Translations under genes and position numbers: made by a program
Part shown: one piece after another, positions 1-10,994 of the stretch
How the letters are laid out: each line of letters begins with the position of its first letter
How positions within the stretch are numbered: the stretch's first letter is position 1
The notes under the pieces: model-generated
Seen by the model: the letters and a program-made list of their open reading frames with translations, nothing else
Databases searched by the model: none
Told to the model about the DNA's origin: nothing
Assembly: GCA_001600095.1 (NCBI GenBank)
Contig: BCIX01000006.1
Span: 868,001-932,000, forward strand
Length of the DNA: 64,000 nt
DNA from: Bullera alba
Taxonomy: Eukaryota; Basidiomycota; Tremellomycetes; Tremellales; Bulleraceae
Direction of reading: 5' to 3'

Positions 1-551
1 ATCGGCATACGCTCATCCATTCCCGACGACCCCACACCTGCTCGGTTCACGGGCGATAACCCCCAGTGACGTCTCACACTTTACGAGCGGCGTTCTAAAG
101 CAGATCACTCGGGGCTCATCAACGGTCCTCCCAATCTACAGCCCTTCCTCTCTTCTCCACGACTTCCTCAAACACGACATCAGCCGAACAAAATCCGCTT
201 TGGGCAAGTCTGGACAGCGTACTTGACTTCTTATAACTCAGAGTATACCCTCAGCTCGCTTGCCCCACATTGACGACAAAAAGTCTAAAGGCGAAACGGT
301 GATCTGTTGCTCGACCATCCATCGTTCAACAGCTAGAATATAGGTATAGAGTGTTCAGGTAGAACAAAGACAACATAGAGACGGATTTCAGGTGAGCCTT
401 CCAGCCTTTCTCACGCTTGACACATGGGCATTGCTGACGCCTGACGGTAATCAATCAGACACTCCACTTTTCGCCACTAGTATATACCACTACATACACA
501 TCCACAGTCCTCGACACCGAACGCAACTGATGCGACTAGGATCAAGTAGTC
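1..551. other. no gene seen; upstream region of the first gene
   Basis: No frame in this stretch gives a convincing protein. A short open frame at 392-601 begins with GTG and has no coding-like composition. The stretch is probably promoter and 5' untranslated DNA for the gene starting at 552; a GTGAGC at 392 could be the donor of a 5'UTR intron. Confidence 0.5.
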
Positions 552-1638
552 ATGCCATATACCTACCCGTCCTCCCAAATAAACAGTGGCGACAAATATA
601 GATCGAATCATGCCCACAAGCATTCTCAACCGCACTACCCCCAGGTCCAACCCCATCCGCAATCGCCACTAGGACCGCGCAGCCACAGTAAGCCTACATC
701 ACCCCACGCCTCGTCGATCTACCTCTCTCCGATGCAGCAACAACGTATCATGACATGGAGGTCCAATTCTGCAAAGTCGACTGCCTCGACTCCTTCAGCC
801 AAATCGGCTCATTCTGCCAGCACGACGAGTGACGAGGCCAAGGTCAAGTCGGCGCCTGCATCAATCACTTTAGCCAAGGGGTCGGTGTCGAGCAGCGGTA
901 TTACCAGTAGCGGGGATATGCCACCACCTACTGCCCATCCTTGTCGCAGCTGCACCGTGAAGAGAAGTTTGTGCTCGTGTTCCACCTTGTCTTCGAGCAG
1001 CAACAGGCGGGAACACGGTGGTCGAAGTGCTCCACCCAGCGGCACAGCAAGCGGAACGATGACCGGTTCCGGCATAACGAGCAATTCCCAGACTCGACAA
1101 AAGAGCTATTACTCCAACAAGAAAAGGAACAAGACCACAGCTTCCACCCTTACACCTCTTACTCCTGTCACCCCGCCTTCGACTACTGCCGATTCGTTCC
1201 GCCAGCAGCCTGTTATCGTGGACAAGCGCGGAATGCCATCACCCGCCCAAGTCGAGGCGTTCAACTTGGGAGCTGCGCCTGCGCATCAGTACGGTGCACC
1301 TCCAGTAGGAATCATGCCCGAGCCTGCTCTCGCCATGCCCCCGTCGAAGCCTGACCCACCAAGAATCGCAGGGGTGAGAGATCCAATCTCGACGAATTAG
1401 TAAGTCAGATCTGTCAGATCACCGGTATTACATCAGCTGACCTGCGCAGCTGGCGACAGATGTTCCCACCGGCTGCTCCTAGAATGGCATTCATGCAGCC
1501 CGGCCCACACGTACGTACACCCAACTCCACCTGTGGTGGGAGTGCTGACAGTCTCCGTAGCCTCCTCAGCCATTCGGCGTGCAATTCGCACCGCTCATGA
1601 AATGGGAGAGTCCGGGTGACGAAATGCGCCAGTTCTAA
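552..1638 (+). CDS. hypothetical Ser/Pro/Thr-rich protein with a small Cys cluster
   Basis: I do not recognise this gene. Three exons can be read, 552-1399, 1450-1510 and 1561-1638, joined at GTAAGT...CAG and GTACGT...TAG introns; the frame stays open across both joins and gives 328 residues. The protein is low-complexity: rich in Ser, Thr, Pro, Gln and His at the N-terminus. A short Cys-rich stretch (HPCRSCTVKRSLCSC, about residues 130-144) could bind metal. The C-terminal 80 residues are Pro/Met/Ala-rich and end in MRQF. The ATG at 552 is the first in the long frame. It could be a regulatory or RNA-binding disordered protein, but nothing proves a role. The intron style and reading across two introns make the coding call fairly safe; the function is unknown. 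Confidence 0.65.
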
Positions 1639-2476
1639 TACCATGATCGCTCTCGAGCTCGGCCTTCCAATGGTTCTCTCGGCCGAAATCAGACTGTCAA
1701 GGAGGTGGCGGTGAAAGGAGACCAAGCGGAGTGATCGGTTGTACAGCGAGCGACATTCACACGAGGCCGATGACGTGGGGATGATCCTTTGTTGATGGCT
1801 CGTGGCAGCGAGTTGTAAAGTCGTAGCAGTGGTAGGAGGCGGAAGGATCCTGACACCAACAGACGGGTACTGAGATCATTCCTCCTCATAATACAGTAAA
1901 GTTGCCAGTCTGACCAAGCCTGGATCGGGCAGATACCTCGGAAAGACAGAAAAGTAAAGTAAAGCAAGTTAGTACGTCGATCACACCATGTATCCTAGAC
2001 CCTGAGAACCATCCACGCTTGACTATGTGTCCTGTGTGAGACAGCTTTCCCTCTGGATCCTCAAGACGAACCAGGTCCATGTGCGGCGACCGTAGCGGCT
2101 CCTCCAAACGATGGAGGCTGTAATGTCGGGGCCGGAGCTCAGTTCATCGCCAGAGGAAAGCTTTTGGAGCTGAAGGTCGACCAACCCGGCAGCAACTGCG
2201 ATACAAGCCGTGAGATGGTCGGTGCGCAACTAATCTGAGCTATCGAGTGCGCAGAGCAAGAGCAGAGTGCTGTGAGAGATGATCGATGACATGAGAGCAA
2301 GCATGAGAGAGTACTTGGTGCATCGGGTTTTGCCGACTCTTGTCTCTAGAGACCTCCGACTCCAATATAGGAGCCTATTACATCCCCCCACTTTAGTCAG
2401 CCAAGTCATCTTAACCATCGTGCAACCAGGTCTGATCAAGACTAAGTGCGAGCGCTCGGCGACGTCAGTGCCAACA
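1639..2476. other. no gene seen
   Basis: Only short shadow frames on both strands. I see no coherent protein, RNA gene or repeat. The frame upstream of 2477 (from 2279) is open but begins with basic, non-conserved-looking sequence and is likely 5' untranslated. Confidence 0.4.
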
Positions 2477-3111
2477 ATGGACCATCAGGGATATCGGCCG
2501 GATTTTGGGCATCCAACTCCTGCCCCAAGTGACAACCTTCCGGTCCACACTCCACTTTCTTACTTCAGCGCTGGTGACGCTAGCGCTCCGCCTCCCAGCC
2601 CAGCCGCTACAGTGCCTGACAGCACTGCTGGTGTTACTGCTGCGGCGGCATCGCCAACTCTCAGCGCGGTAGCCGATGCCATCGCCTATGCTGAGGCGTA
2701 TGATGATGGTGCCAACACCATCATCCCCAAGGATTCGAGGTACGAAGTGAGTGTGTCGATTCCGAGTTTGTTGATTATGCTGACTTTCAATAGAAGGTAA
2801 AGAGGAAAATCGAGATGATTGAGCAGTTCGGTACCATCGTCGATCACCCATGTGATCGTTGCTCGAAGCAAGGTGCCACCTGCAAGCAACTCGGATCGTA
2901 CACCAAGTGCAGTGTGTGTCGCCAGATGCCGCCCCTGAGATACCATGTCGTCATCCTAGGCACCCTAGGACTGCGAATGCAACCTAAAATGTCGCCTTCT
3001 CTGCTCAGACGTCAGACGCGGGATATGGGATGTCAGCGCAGTGTCGACCATTCGACGCGAGATCCCATGACCTGCAACGGGGACACGAGGTTTGCAAGAG
3101 GAAGGCGGTAG
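2477..3111 (+). CDS. small protein with a Cys-rich, zinc-cluster-like motif
   Basis: Exon 1 (2477-2746, from an ATG) encodes an Ala/Pro/Ser-rich 90 residues; a GTGAGT...TAG intron (2747-2793) leads to exon 2 beginning KVKRKIEM. Exon 2 holds a short Cys motif, CDRCSKQGATCKQ then CSVC, i.e. C-x2-C-x5-C-x9-C-x2-C. This resembles the compact zinc-binding motif found in fungal Zn-cluster regulators but has five cysteines rather than the canonical six. The frame then runs to a stop at 3109-3111 through sequence that looks less like protein, so an unrecognised intron or decay after the motif is possible. It may be a DNA-binding regulator or a remnant of one. I infer the intron from splice signals and the good frame either side. 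Confidence 0.4.
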
Positions 3112-3426
3112 TGCGAGATTGCTGGGGAAGGACCGGGGCACTTGTCGATCGAGGAGCGATTCGGGCTTTTGGTGGTAAGAGAGGCGTGCCAACGTCCACC
3201 TTCATGTCCAGGACATGTTCCAGAAACGGATGAAGATCGTGCAATCCTTGACGAGTTAGACGTCATTTGCAATGTATTGGCGAACTTGACTCATCCAGTC
3301 CGGGTGTTCCTTCGAGTTCACGCGCAGGTCCGACCAATAGACGTGAGGTAGTCCGTTACCCGAGCTTTGTCGTCCTGGTGCCACATGGGTTCCATGGGAA
3401 GATCTCGACCGAGGTTCCTAGCACAA

Positions 3427-4560
3427 TCAGATTCGGTCGCCGATGGCCGAGGTATCGATCTCGCTATGGTCGCTCTCTGCTGACACCGACGCGAAAGGGA
3501 TGTTGGAGGACAGTGTTGGTGGGAGATCGGGACCGATGAGCTCGACGGTGAAAGTTTGGTTTGGTGGAGAGTATTCGGTATTCGATAGCGAGCGAGTCGC
3601 AGGTAAGGTCCACTCATCACGCTGCTCTGGCCAACGCAATATCCTCCTCCTCCTGTCAAAAGAGACTACTGGTGACCAAAGATGAAGACAGATATCGAAC
3701 GGTGTGGAGCGGCATGTCACCAGTGTATCCGGACTAAAGTCGATCCGCAGGTCTCCAGTTGGAACCCTCAAACCGCTTCCAGCGAACGAGTAGCCAATCG
3801 ACGATATGTCATCCTCACCAGCGAGATCCGTGTTGAGACCATTCGCCTCTGGCACACAACACTCCCACACGACCCCCCCTTGGCAAACCGAAGATCTACC
3901 TGTACATGCGTGCACTGCGCACAGATCTGCGCTTTTCCTTCCTACATCTGCTTCGACTCCTTCGCCCTTGAGCTTCGCGATCCTTAATGTGGTGCTCTGC
4001 GGGCCGCAATTGCGGCAGAGTTCATCACGCTCTCCGGAGGCAGCGGCGGCCTTTTGGATATCTGGATCCTCCATCCACGCGCATGGTCCAAGCGGAGCAG
4101 CGTACTGATGTGCTTTTGGGCGTTCATAGCGAAGGGAAGGCAATCACCGACCAGGAAGGTATCGAGGGTCGGGAGGAGCATGTCGTCGGCCCAGGGCTCG
4201 GGATCGTCACGTACCTTGGCAGTCCTGCTGGATAGTGAGTTGTCCGCCTTGACCTCGTCCGATGCCATTCCCTTCGTGATCTTGAATGGGCCAGACAGAG
4301 GAACGACGGTTGTCTTGGCACGCTTCCGGGGGTTGCGTTCGGCCTGGGGAGGGAGGGTCTCACGAGTCTCCTGAGGGCACTGGTCGCGAGGCAGGTGGAA
4401 GAGACCCATCCTCATAGTCGAGGAGGTATGCCACTAGGTCGGCCTTTTTGGCGGTCCTTACCGATGGTTGATCAGAGCCCATACCTTCTACTGAGGCACT
4501 TTGAGGGCCATGAGGACGTCTGATGGTGTAGATGGGGTGGGCATGTTGTGGTGAGGTGTA
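3427..4560 (-). pseudogene. possible minus-strand gene or remnant with Cys motifs
   Basis: A 238-residue minus frame (3427-4143) and a second minus frame (3984-4415) overlap, and a third (4360-4659) precedes them. Together they read like one gene whose frame is broken or spliced in ways I cannot resolve. The upstream piece contains a short SAP-like stretch (KKADLVAYLLDYEDG). The downstream piece has ELCRNCGPQSTTLR followed about 25 residues later by LCAVHAC, a spacing reminiscent of a GATA-type or similar zinc finger, but not canonical. No clean start-to-stop model was found. It could be a decaying regulator; it could equally be chance open frames on GC-rich DNA. Confidence 0.25.
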
Positions 4561-6741
4561 CCGGGGGAGAGATACAGGTAGAGGGAGACGGCGAAGCACA
4601 GAGCCGAACGAAGTCGCTGGGGCGTGAGCGACCCGCCACGGCCCACCATGGCACGTCATGGCAACAACGCTCTCCCGGTCGACGTCGACTTCATCAAGGC
4701 CGATGATACGAGCAGCGATGACGCGAGTGATGAAGAGGACTCCAGCTCATCAAGGTCCGACGATAACGCAGATGAGGAGGAGTTTGAACCGGAACAGCTG
4801 AGTGTGTACGGTTGCCGAGTAACAATGTGATGCGAGTCGACTACGATCACCAAGTCGAGCAGGAGATTGTGGAAGAGGTGATCGATCCCCGCGCGCTGAC
4901 CGGTGCCCTGGCCGGACTCGCATCATTCGTCGCCGGGTGTCGTATCGTTGTGGCGGACTGTAGGACTGACTGAGGTAGATGTCCCAAGTGCGATAGGTCC
5001 TCGTCGCGGCACTCGGAACCAAAGCGGCTAAAGGGGAAAGTGCATTGAGCGCCGTACCGCGAGCCTTCCTTGCTTATGGAGATCACATCACCAGTCTCTT
5101 GCGGACACATTTGTCTCGCAAGTGGTCCAAGTTGGGGCTGCAGACACTCGTTGTCCTAGTGATCCGTGGGCCCCCATCGATGACGTGAGTGCGATGCGCC
5201 GAAGTTGCTGGCTGAGATGGAGATATTCACGTGTCGAGTTGCTGAAACAAGTATTCGCCGAAGGGGCCGCAGAAGGTGGGCACACCTGGAGAGCAACACC
5301 TATCGGGTGGAACTCGCGTCCACAAGGCAGTACCACTTGACTTGTGTGCGCAGTTCGATCAGCCCCGCACCGAGAACTGTGGACCAATTACAGGTTGAAG
5401 GTCGTCAAGTGAGGAAGGGAGCTCCAAGAATCCGCGAGAAATCGCTTGCTGGGTTCGTGGCGAGAATGTTCGCGTTCCAAGCTGTTTCAAGGAAGAAGCA
5501 AAGTTGAACGCCGTTCCGGTGGATGCCCAGGAGTACCCTCGTACAGGGGGGGGGGGGGGTGTATGCAAAGGCAGTGTTGGCCGATCCGCAGCTAGCGGAC
5601 TGAGGGAAGTCGGCGAGATGGTTGGGTGAATATAAACCGATCGAGCGCGACCTGCGTCGGAAGTTGGCGGGGTAGGGTCTGATTCCTGCCCGGTTCAGCC
5701 GTAGAGTCGATACCAAGGACCATCGGTGGTTGATACCACCTTCTTCCCCCTCCTGTTCCTATCCTGCCGCACAGCTCGAACAATTATCCTTTCCAGATCG
5801 TTCTCAACAGCCTATCCGACATCTGCGCTCGCGCTTCCACCCTATAGGACCGCTTTTGTCTATATAACACCAGGCCAATAGTCCACTTCTTGGGGTCCAG
5901 GGAGTAGTCTTGAAATCGACCAGGAAGAAGTTGGGCACTCTTCGACTTCTGGAAGCTGGACCCGACCTCCTTCATTGCCGCTGTAAAACCTAATCGGATC
6001 AATGTTCGGCCCTTCCGCGGCGATTAACCAGGAGGAGACCATTACCACCCTTAAGTCGATGGGCTGTGACTGTCGCTGTTGATTAGGAAAAGCGATGATC
6101 GGATTCTGTGTCGTTAGATGGCAAAGAACGAGTGGCCGAGTGGCATGCTCTTTTACAACATGTTGGGAATCGACCTGAATGACACCAGGGAGGTCCAATA
6201 TCGGCCGTGAACCGCTAGCGTCCCTGTGTCGTGCAGCGAAGGCGGGCCGGCTTGGTGTGGTAGATTTGCGGGACGAATATGATTGTGAAACAGCCTTACC
6301 TGTACTTTGATATTACAAGCGAACATCACTGGCCGACAGTTGCAACCTTGAATGAGTACTCCGTCGCGTATAGTACTGTGGTCGATGTCTTTGCGCCGAA
6401 GCAGGGTCGTACTCGTAGAGTTGTCGATCGTTTCGAGATTCGGGATAGAATGACCGATGTGTCATGATGGGTGGGCGGATGGGTTGAACGTATGAACAAT
6501 ACGTCTGCGCAAGCAGGACGAGCCAGTCGAGCGGTGACGAGAGAGAGAGAGAGAGAGCAGTGATGAACGGTTCGAGGTTTGTCCGAGCCTCCGAGGTCGA
6601 CTTGTGGTCGAAGTCGAGATCTCGGAAGCTGGTGGAGGTTGACCAGTTTCAACGACAAGAGTCTCCTCCATCGACTCTTTCTTCTTTCAGCTTTGACTCA
6701 TTACCAACTCGCTACAAACATCGGTCGGGAACTCAATCACC
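4561..6741. other. gene-poor region with possible degenerate coding fragments
   Basis: A plus-strand acidic frame at 4624-4830 (Ser/Asp/Glu-rich) is followed, in a different frame at about 4830-4970, by a plausible stretch (DYDHQVEQEIVEEVIDP), suggesting a frame-broken remnant. A run of 14 G lies at 5546-5559. From 5600 to 6741 I see no gene; 6540-6560 is a short GA-repeat. The last 200 bases are probably the promoter of the gene at 6742. Confidence 0.35.
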
Positions 6742-8234
6742 ATGCCTTCGCTCAGAGATCGCTCGGCATCCCCTCGGTACGGTCGCGAAGACCGACGAGA
6801 GAAAGACGGTCATCGAAGTCATCGCGACGACAGGGACAGAGACCGAGAGCGAAGCCGGCGTGAAAGAGATGAGGACAGGTATCAGGATAGCAAAAGGGAC
6901 AAGCGGCGTCACGAGGAAGATCATGGCGATAATAGATCAGGCAGGAGAGATAGCAAGAAGAAGCGCTCCGACAGCAGGGACAGGGACAGGCGGAAAGACA
7001 AGGAGAGAGAGAGGGAGAAGGAGAGGGTAGAGTCTGAGTCGGAGGAAGAGTTGTTGGATCTCAAGGAACTAGGCGTCAAGGAGATCAAGGAGGATGACTA
7101 TTTGTAAGTCCGTGCATCACTATCATCCTCATAACAGGGTATTGATGGTGAACTGCAAGCCTCAAGTCTGCCGAGTTCAAGTTCTGGCTAAAAGAGGAGC
7201 GAGAAAAGGTATGTGCGAGGGCAAACGCTGATCTGAGGTGTACTAATGATGCTGGGAAGTACCTCGACGAGTTGTCCAGCGAGTCTGCTCACAAGTATTT
7301 CCGCAAGTTTGTCAGGGTATGTGAGCTCAGTTGGAAGCAGTGTTGGACTGTCAAGTTGATGGTAAGGCGTAGCGTTGGAACGACGGCGCTCTGAAGGAAC
7401 GATACTACAAGATCCCCCCGTCCACGTCTAACCCCTCATCTTCCAATACCGCCTAGTGAGTCAAATGCTCAGCTTGGAAGACACCGACATTTGGGGTACC
7501 AGCTGACGAGCAATCCACCAGCAAATGGGGGTTCGCGACGAATCGCTCCAAAGTCGATAGCGCCCAGCTCGCTGCTGCTCGCGCCGACGTTGATCGTCTC
7601 ACCCACGCTTCCACCAGCAACGTTGGTCCCAACTTTCACGATGATGACGATGACGAAGTGGGTCCTTCCCTAGCTGGACCCAGTCAGTCGAAGCTAGGAC
7701 CCAGTCTGCCCTCCGCGTCGGACAGACAGCTAGCCCTGGAAGATGAGAAGGAGAGCAGGAAAGCCGAACGGAAGCACAAGTTGAAAGACGGGTACGAGCG
7801 TGCCAACGATCTAGTGCCCAGGAATACCGGCAGAGAAGGCAAGATGGAGGAGAAGCGGGCTGCAAACCAGGTCAACAAGGAGTTCCGAGAGAAGGATACG
7901 ACGGGCGGATTGGAAGTGGATGAGAGTGTGCTGCTAGGCGGAACAGATAGCTTTGCGGCCGCGTGAGTCAAAAGGCCCTTATTACTGGTATCATTACGGG
8001 TGCTGATGTCGGTATAAGACTCAAAGCAAGGGATGCGGCGCAGCATCGTCGCGCAGAGAAGAGAGCGTTCGAACAAGCCGACAGGAGGACAGCAGAGCAA
8101 GAGCGACTTTTCGAGCGAAAACACAAAGAGTCTGCGACAATGGAGATGTAAGTCAGACCAGTCGGCTTAGCCGCTCAAACTTGTCAACTGACGACTCCAG
8201 GTTCAAAGCCATGGCAAAAGAGAGATTCGGATGA
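6742..8234 (+). CDS. RS/RD-rich protein with SCI1-like domain
   Basis: Seven exons join cleanly: 6742-7103, 7160-7208, 7260-7316, 7373-7455, 7522-7962, 8019-8147 and 8201-8234. The N-terminal 110 residues are Arg/Asp/Ser/Lys-rich, as in splicing-associated proteins. Next comes EDDYFLKSAEFKFWLKEE, then YLDELSSESAHKYF and RWNDGALKERYYK. This block matches the conserved core of plant style cell-cycle inhibitor 1 (SCI1) and its eukaryotic relatives, which are nuclear proteins. The C-terminal half is charged and helical (GREGKMEEKRAANQVNKEF; LKARDAAQHRRAEKRAFEQ) and ends FKAMAKERFG. The motif is broken by introns, so it appears only after splicing. A nuclear, possibly splicing- or cell-cycle-related role is inferred from the family; no catalytic domain is present. 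Confidence 0.8.
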
Positions 8235-8454
8235 TCGAACACCGATCGGTGTGTAGCCAGTAGATCTTTCAATGCCCATGCACTTCTGCCAGTCCAGCTT
8301 CTCCCGCTCCAGATCACACATTGCTTGAGTCATTCAGCCCGGCTCATGCCCCCGCTTGTCGTGACCGCGATGCATGTCACTCGTGAAGTCTTACATGTCC
8401 AAGTCTAAACCCAAAGTGAAGCACATCCCTGCTTGGCAATCACTGTTGGAGAGT

Positions 8455-9336
8455 CTACTCGTCATCCTCCTCCTCGGCATCGTCACCACCCTCGGCGCCA
8501 GCGGCGGCCTTGGCCCTCTTTCTCTTGGTTCTACCTGGTCGGCCACCACCGTATGGCGAGGTCAAAGCGTAGTCGACGTGTCTAAGAGAGTCATTAGCAA
8601 AGCTCCATATCCTGAGAAGTTCGGTCTGCTCACTTCTGGGAGTCAAGTCGGACAACGAAAGATGGGACGTTGACGACCTGCTTGCCGACTCGGATGTGTC
8701 GCTGTCGGATGAGGACACGGGCGTGGTGGACAGACTTGGCGAGTCCGAGCTTGAAGACCTGGGTCTGGAGACGTCTCTCCAGGAAATCCTCAGTCTTGAG
8801 GGCCAGCACGTAATCCAATCGCATTCGGCTGTCATCGAGCACACCGATTCGGACCAATCGTCGGATCAAGGCGTTACCCTCGAAAAGTCTCTTGGGGTCC
8901 TTGTCCTCGAGCTTGAGGAGCTCTCGGGCAGCACGTCGGATCTGGGCGGCAGTCAATACGAAGCGACATGTTGACAGAGCCGTCTTGCTCACCTTGGACA
9001 GCGTAAGCTGAATTCTCCAGATCTCTCGCTTGTTTCGGAGACCGTACTCTCCGGCGAGCTATGATAGCAAGTCAGCAAAGTTTCTCCCAACAATCTCCTC
9101 CTTGAATGCCCGGACAAGCGCCAGTACAGTGTCCTCCTAGTCAAGCCAACGGGCACCTTCCCAGCAATTCCCACACCCTCGATGTCCTGATGTCTCCTCC
9201 TCACTGCACGGGCGCTGTCCATGTTCATGTCCCAGACTCCATCACCCACCTTGAGCTCGGCGTCGAGACGGGCAGCCTCGTATGGCCTTTTAGGGACCTT
9301 GTAGGTCTTGGACTGCTTCCTTGGTGCGCAGGTCAT
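8455..9336 (-). CDS. RPS9: 40S ribosomal protein S9 (uS4)
   Basis: Four minus-strand exons, 9336-9250, 9058-8993, 8941-8634 and 8581-8455, encode 195 residues, the normal size for eukaryotic uS4. The sequence is unmistakable: [20 protein letters not shown] near the start, [15 protein letters not shown], then [19 protein letters not shown], the S4 RNA-binding region [17 protein letters not shown], and [12 protein letters not shown] near the end, with an acidic tail. It binds 18S rRNA in the 40S subunit body and helps decoding fidelity. The start is read as MTCAPRKQ; an AG sits immediately before the ATG, so a 5'UTR intron is likely, and a Met-Ala start in another exon is possible. It is divergently transcribed from RPL21, consistent with coordinated expression. 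Confidence 0.95.
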
Positions 9337-10002
9337 CTGGAGCGATTGATCAGCTGACTGTTGTGGTGCAGTGTTGGGTGATGAAGGGGTCGACCTACTT
9401 TTCTTGCTGGTTGAGGATGTCTATGGTAACCAACTTTGAAGCAAGCCAAGCACCAGGAGCGACTGTCGGTCGTCCCAATTCCTCTCACCCAACGGAACCA
9501 ATTTCACCCTACAGTGCACCCAAAAATCACTGCCCGCGAGGAGAAAGGGGTTATAACGCCGAAATGCCGACAAGCACAGCCAGTGGCGATTTCGGTGTTA
9601 GCCGTGAGTATCGGCGTTTAAACCAAATCGCCGAAAAATGCATCCTCGTTTTCAGCGCAACGAGAGCGCAGGGCAGATTTGATTCCGCTGGGAGGAAGCC
9701 TGGGAGGAGTCCTGGTTCGCTGCTGTTGTAGACGAAGTGATAGCTGTTGAAGAGGGCTTTCTTCTAACCATCAAGTCGACCCAAAAAGGTGAGCAAGCGG
9801 TTACCAGTCCGACACTGCGGCAGCGAGGACACATCAAGGGAACGGAGAACGACATTGGGAGGACCGGTTTGAGGGGACATCACAGGAGTCAACGGGAGCT
9901 GGAAAATATTTGCTGGAACTTGGATCACGCAGAGCAGATGATCGGGGACACATTCGTGGAACTCGACTAACGTCCTGCTGCCCATCTAGACAACTCGCCA
10001 AA
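9337..10002. promoter_or_regulatory. shared divergent promoter of RPS9 and RPL21
   Basis: This 666-base gap separates two ribosomal protein genes read outward from it, so it must hold both promoters. It contains the motif CGCCGAAA twice on the plus strand (9557-9564 and 9629-9636) with related copies between them, including TCGGCG at 9611, making an imperfect inverted array over about 80 bases. The array is the only obvious candidate for a common regulatory site. Open frames here are short and not protein-like. A GTAGGT (minus strand, near 9402) could be the donor of an RPS9 5'UTR intron. Confidence 0.55.
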
Positions 10003-10766
10003 ATGCCTCACTCCTTCGGTATCAGGGCGCGAACGCGTCACATGTTCAGGAAGAACTTCAAGGGTGAGCAAGGATGTTGAAGGGGATGTGGAAGATGAGG
10101 CTGACGGGATTGATCGCTTCACCTCTATTCGACTCTATCATCGCCTCTTTACCAACGCCATCGATCTGGATCTGCTGGATTGCGCTGCTTGGACTTGTTC
10201 TCTCTTGGAATGACGGAAATGCGGGATTGTGCAAATAGACCATGGAATGCCATCCATGTCCACCTTCCTGAGGACGTTCAAGATCGGAGACATTGTCGAC
10301 ATTGTCGCCAACTCGTCCGAGCAGAAGGGTCTCCCCCACAAGTGTGAGTGCGGAGGAGCTACGTTACTGCCATGTCAGATCTGACCTATACGCCTCAAGT
10401 CTACCACGGCAAGACCGGTATCGTTTACAACGTCGCCCCACGAGGTGTCGGAGTCATCTGCTACAAGGTCGTCAACGGTCGATACATTGAGAAGCGAGTC
10501 AACGTCCGAATCGAGCACGTCCGACACTCCAAGTGCCGACAGGAGTTCCTCGACCGAGTCAAGTCGAACGCCGAGAAGAAGAAGGCTGCCAAGGAGGCCG
10601 GAGAGAAGGTTCTGTTGAAGCGACTCCCCGCCCAGCCAAGAGAGGCCAGGACCATCAGCATCAAGAACAACGCTCCCCAGACCCTCGCCGCCGTTCCTTG
10701 TGAGTGCGAATCATATCCTGGAAAGGGTAAAGCTGATGATCGCCAATAGACGAGACTACTATCTAA
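10003..10766 (+). CDS. RPL21: 60S ribosomal protein L21 (eL21)
   Basis: Four exons, 10003-10063, 10239-10343, 10400-10699 and 10750-10766, encode 160 residues, the usual eL21 length. Diagnostic sequence includes MPHSFGIRARTRHMFRKNF, FKIGDIVDIVANSSEQKG, FYHGKTGIVYNVAPRGVGV, IEKRVNVRIEHVRHSKCRQE and LPAQPREART. It is a structural protein of the 60S subunit. The first intron (175 bases) is long for this genome, as is common in ribosomal protein genes; the last exon is only 17 bases and codes for YETTI. It is transcribed divergently from RPS9 and convergently with the telomerase gene, leaving only 228 bases between the two stop codons. Confidence 0.95.
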
Positions 10767-10994
10767 GCAATGGAAGGGATGGAGTTTGCAGGATGGGCTT
10801 GTACGATGTCGTATGGATGACATAGCACGATCTTGCGTTGGGGCTTGGCTGGAATTCGTGGCGGAGTGTGGCTTCGAGATTGCGAGGCTGTTGACTGCTC
10901 AGGATGGGAACCCTATACATCGCCTACAATTGGGATACAACTGGAATCAATCTCATCGCAAATATCTCATCGCAAATACAACGCCCTCCACCCA

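Noticed and set aside
2279..2476. Upstream extension of the Cys-motif gene
   Set aside because: Frame is open but the translated sequence is unlike the rest of the protein; the ATG at 2477 gives the better start.
9721..9970. Open frame between RPS9 and RPL21
   Set aside because: Lies in a divergent promoter, has no recognisable motif and no matching splice structure.
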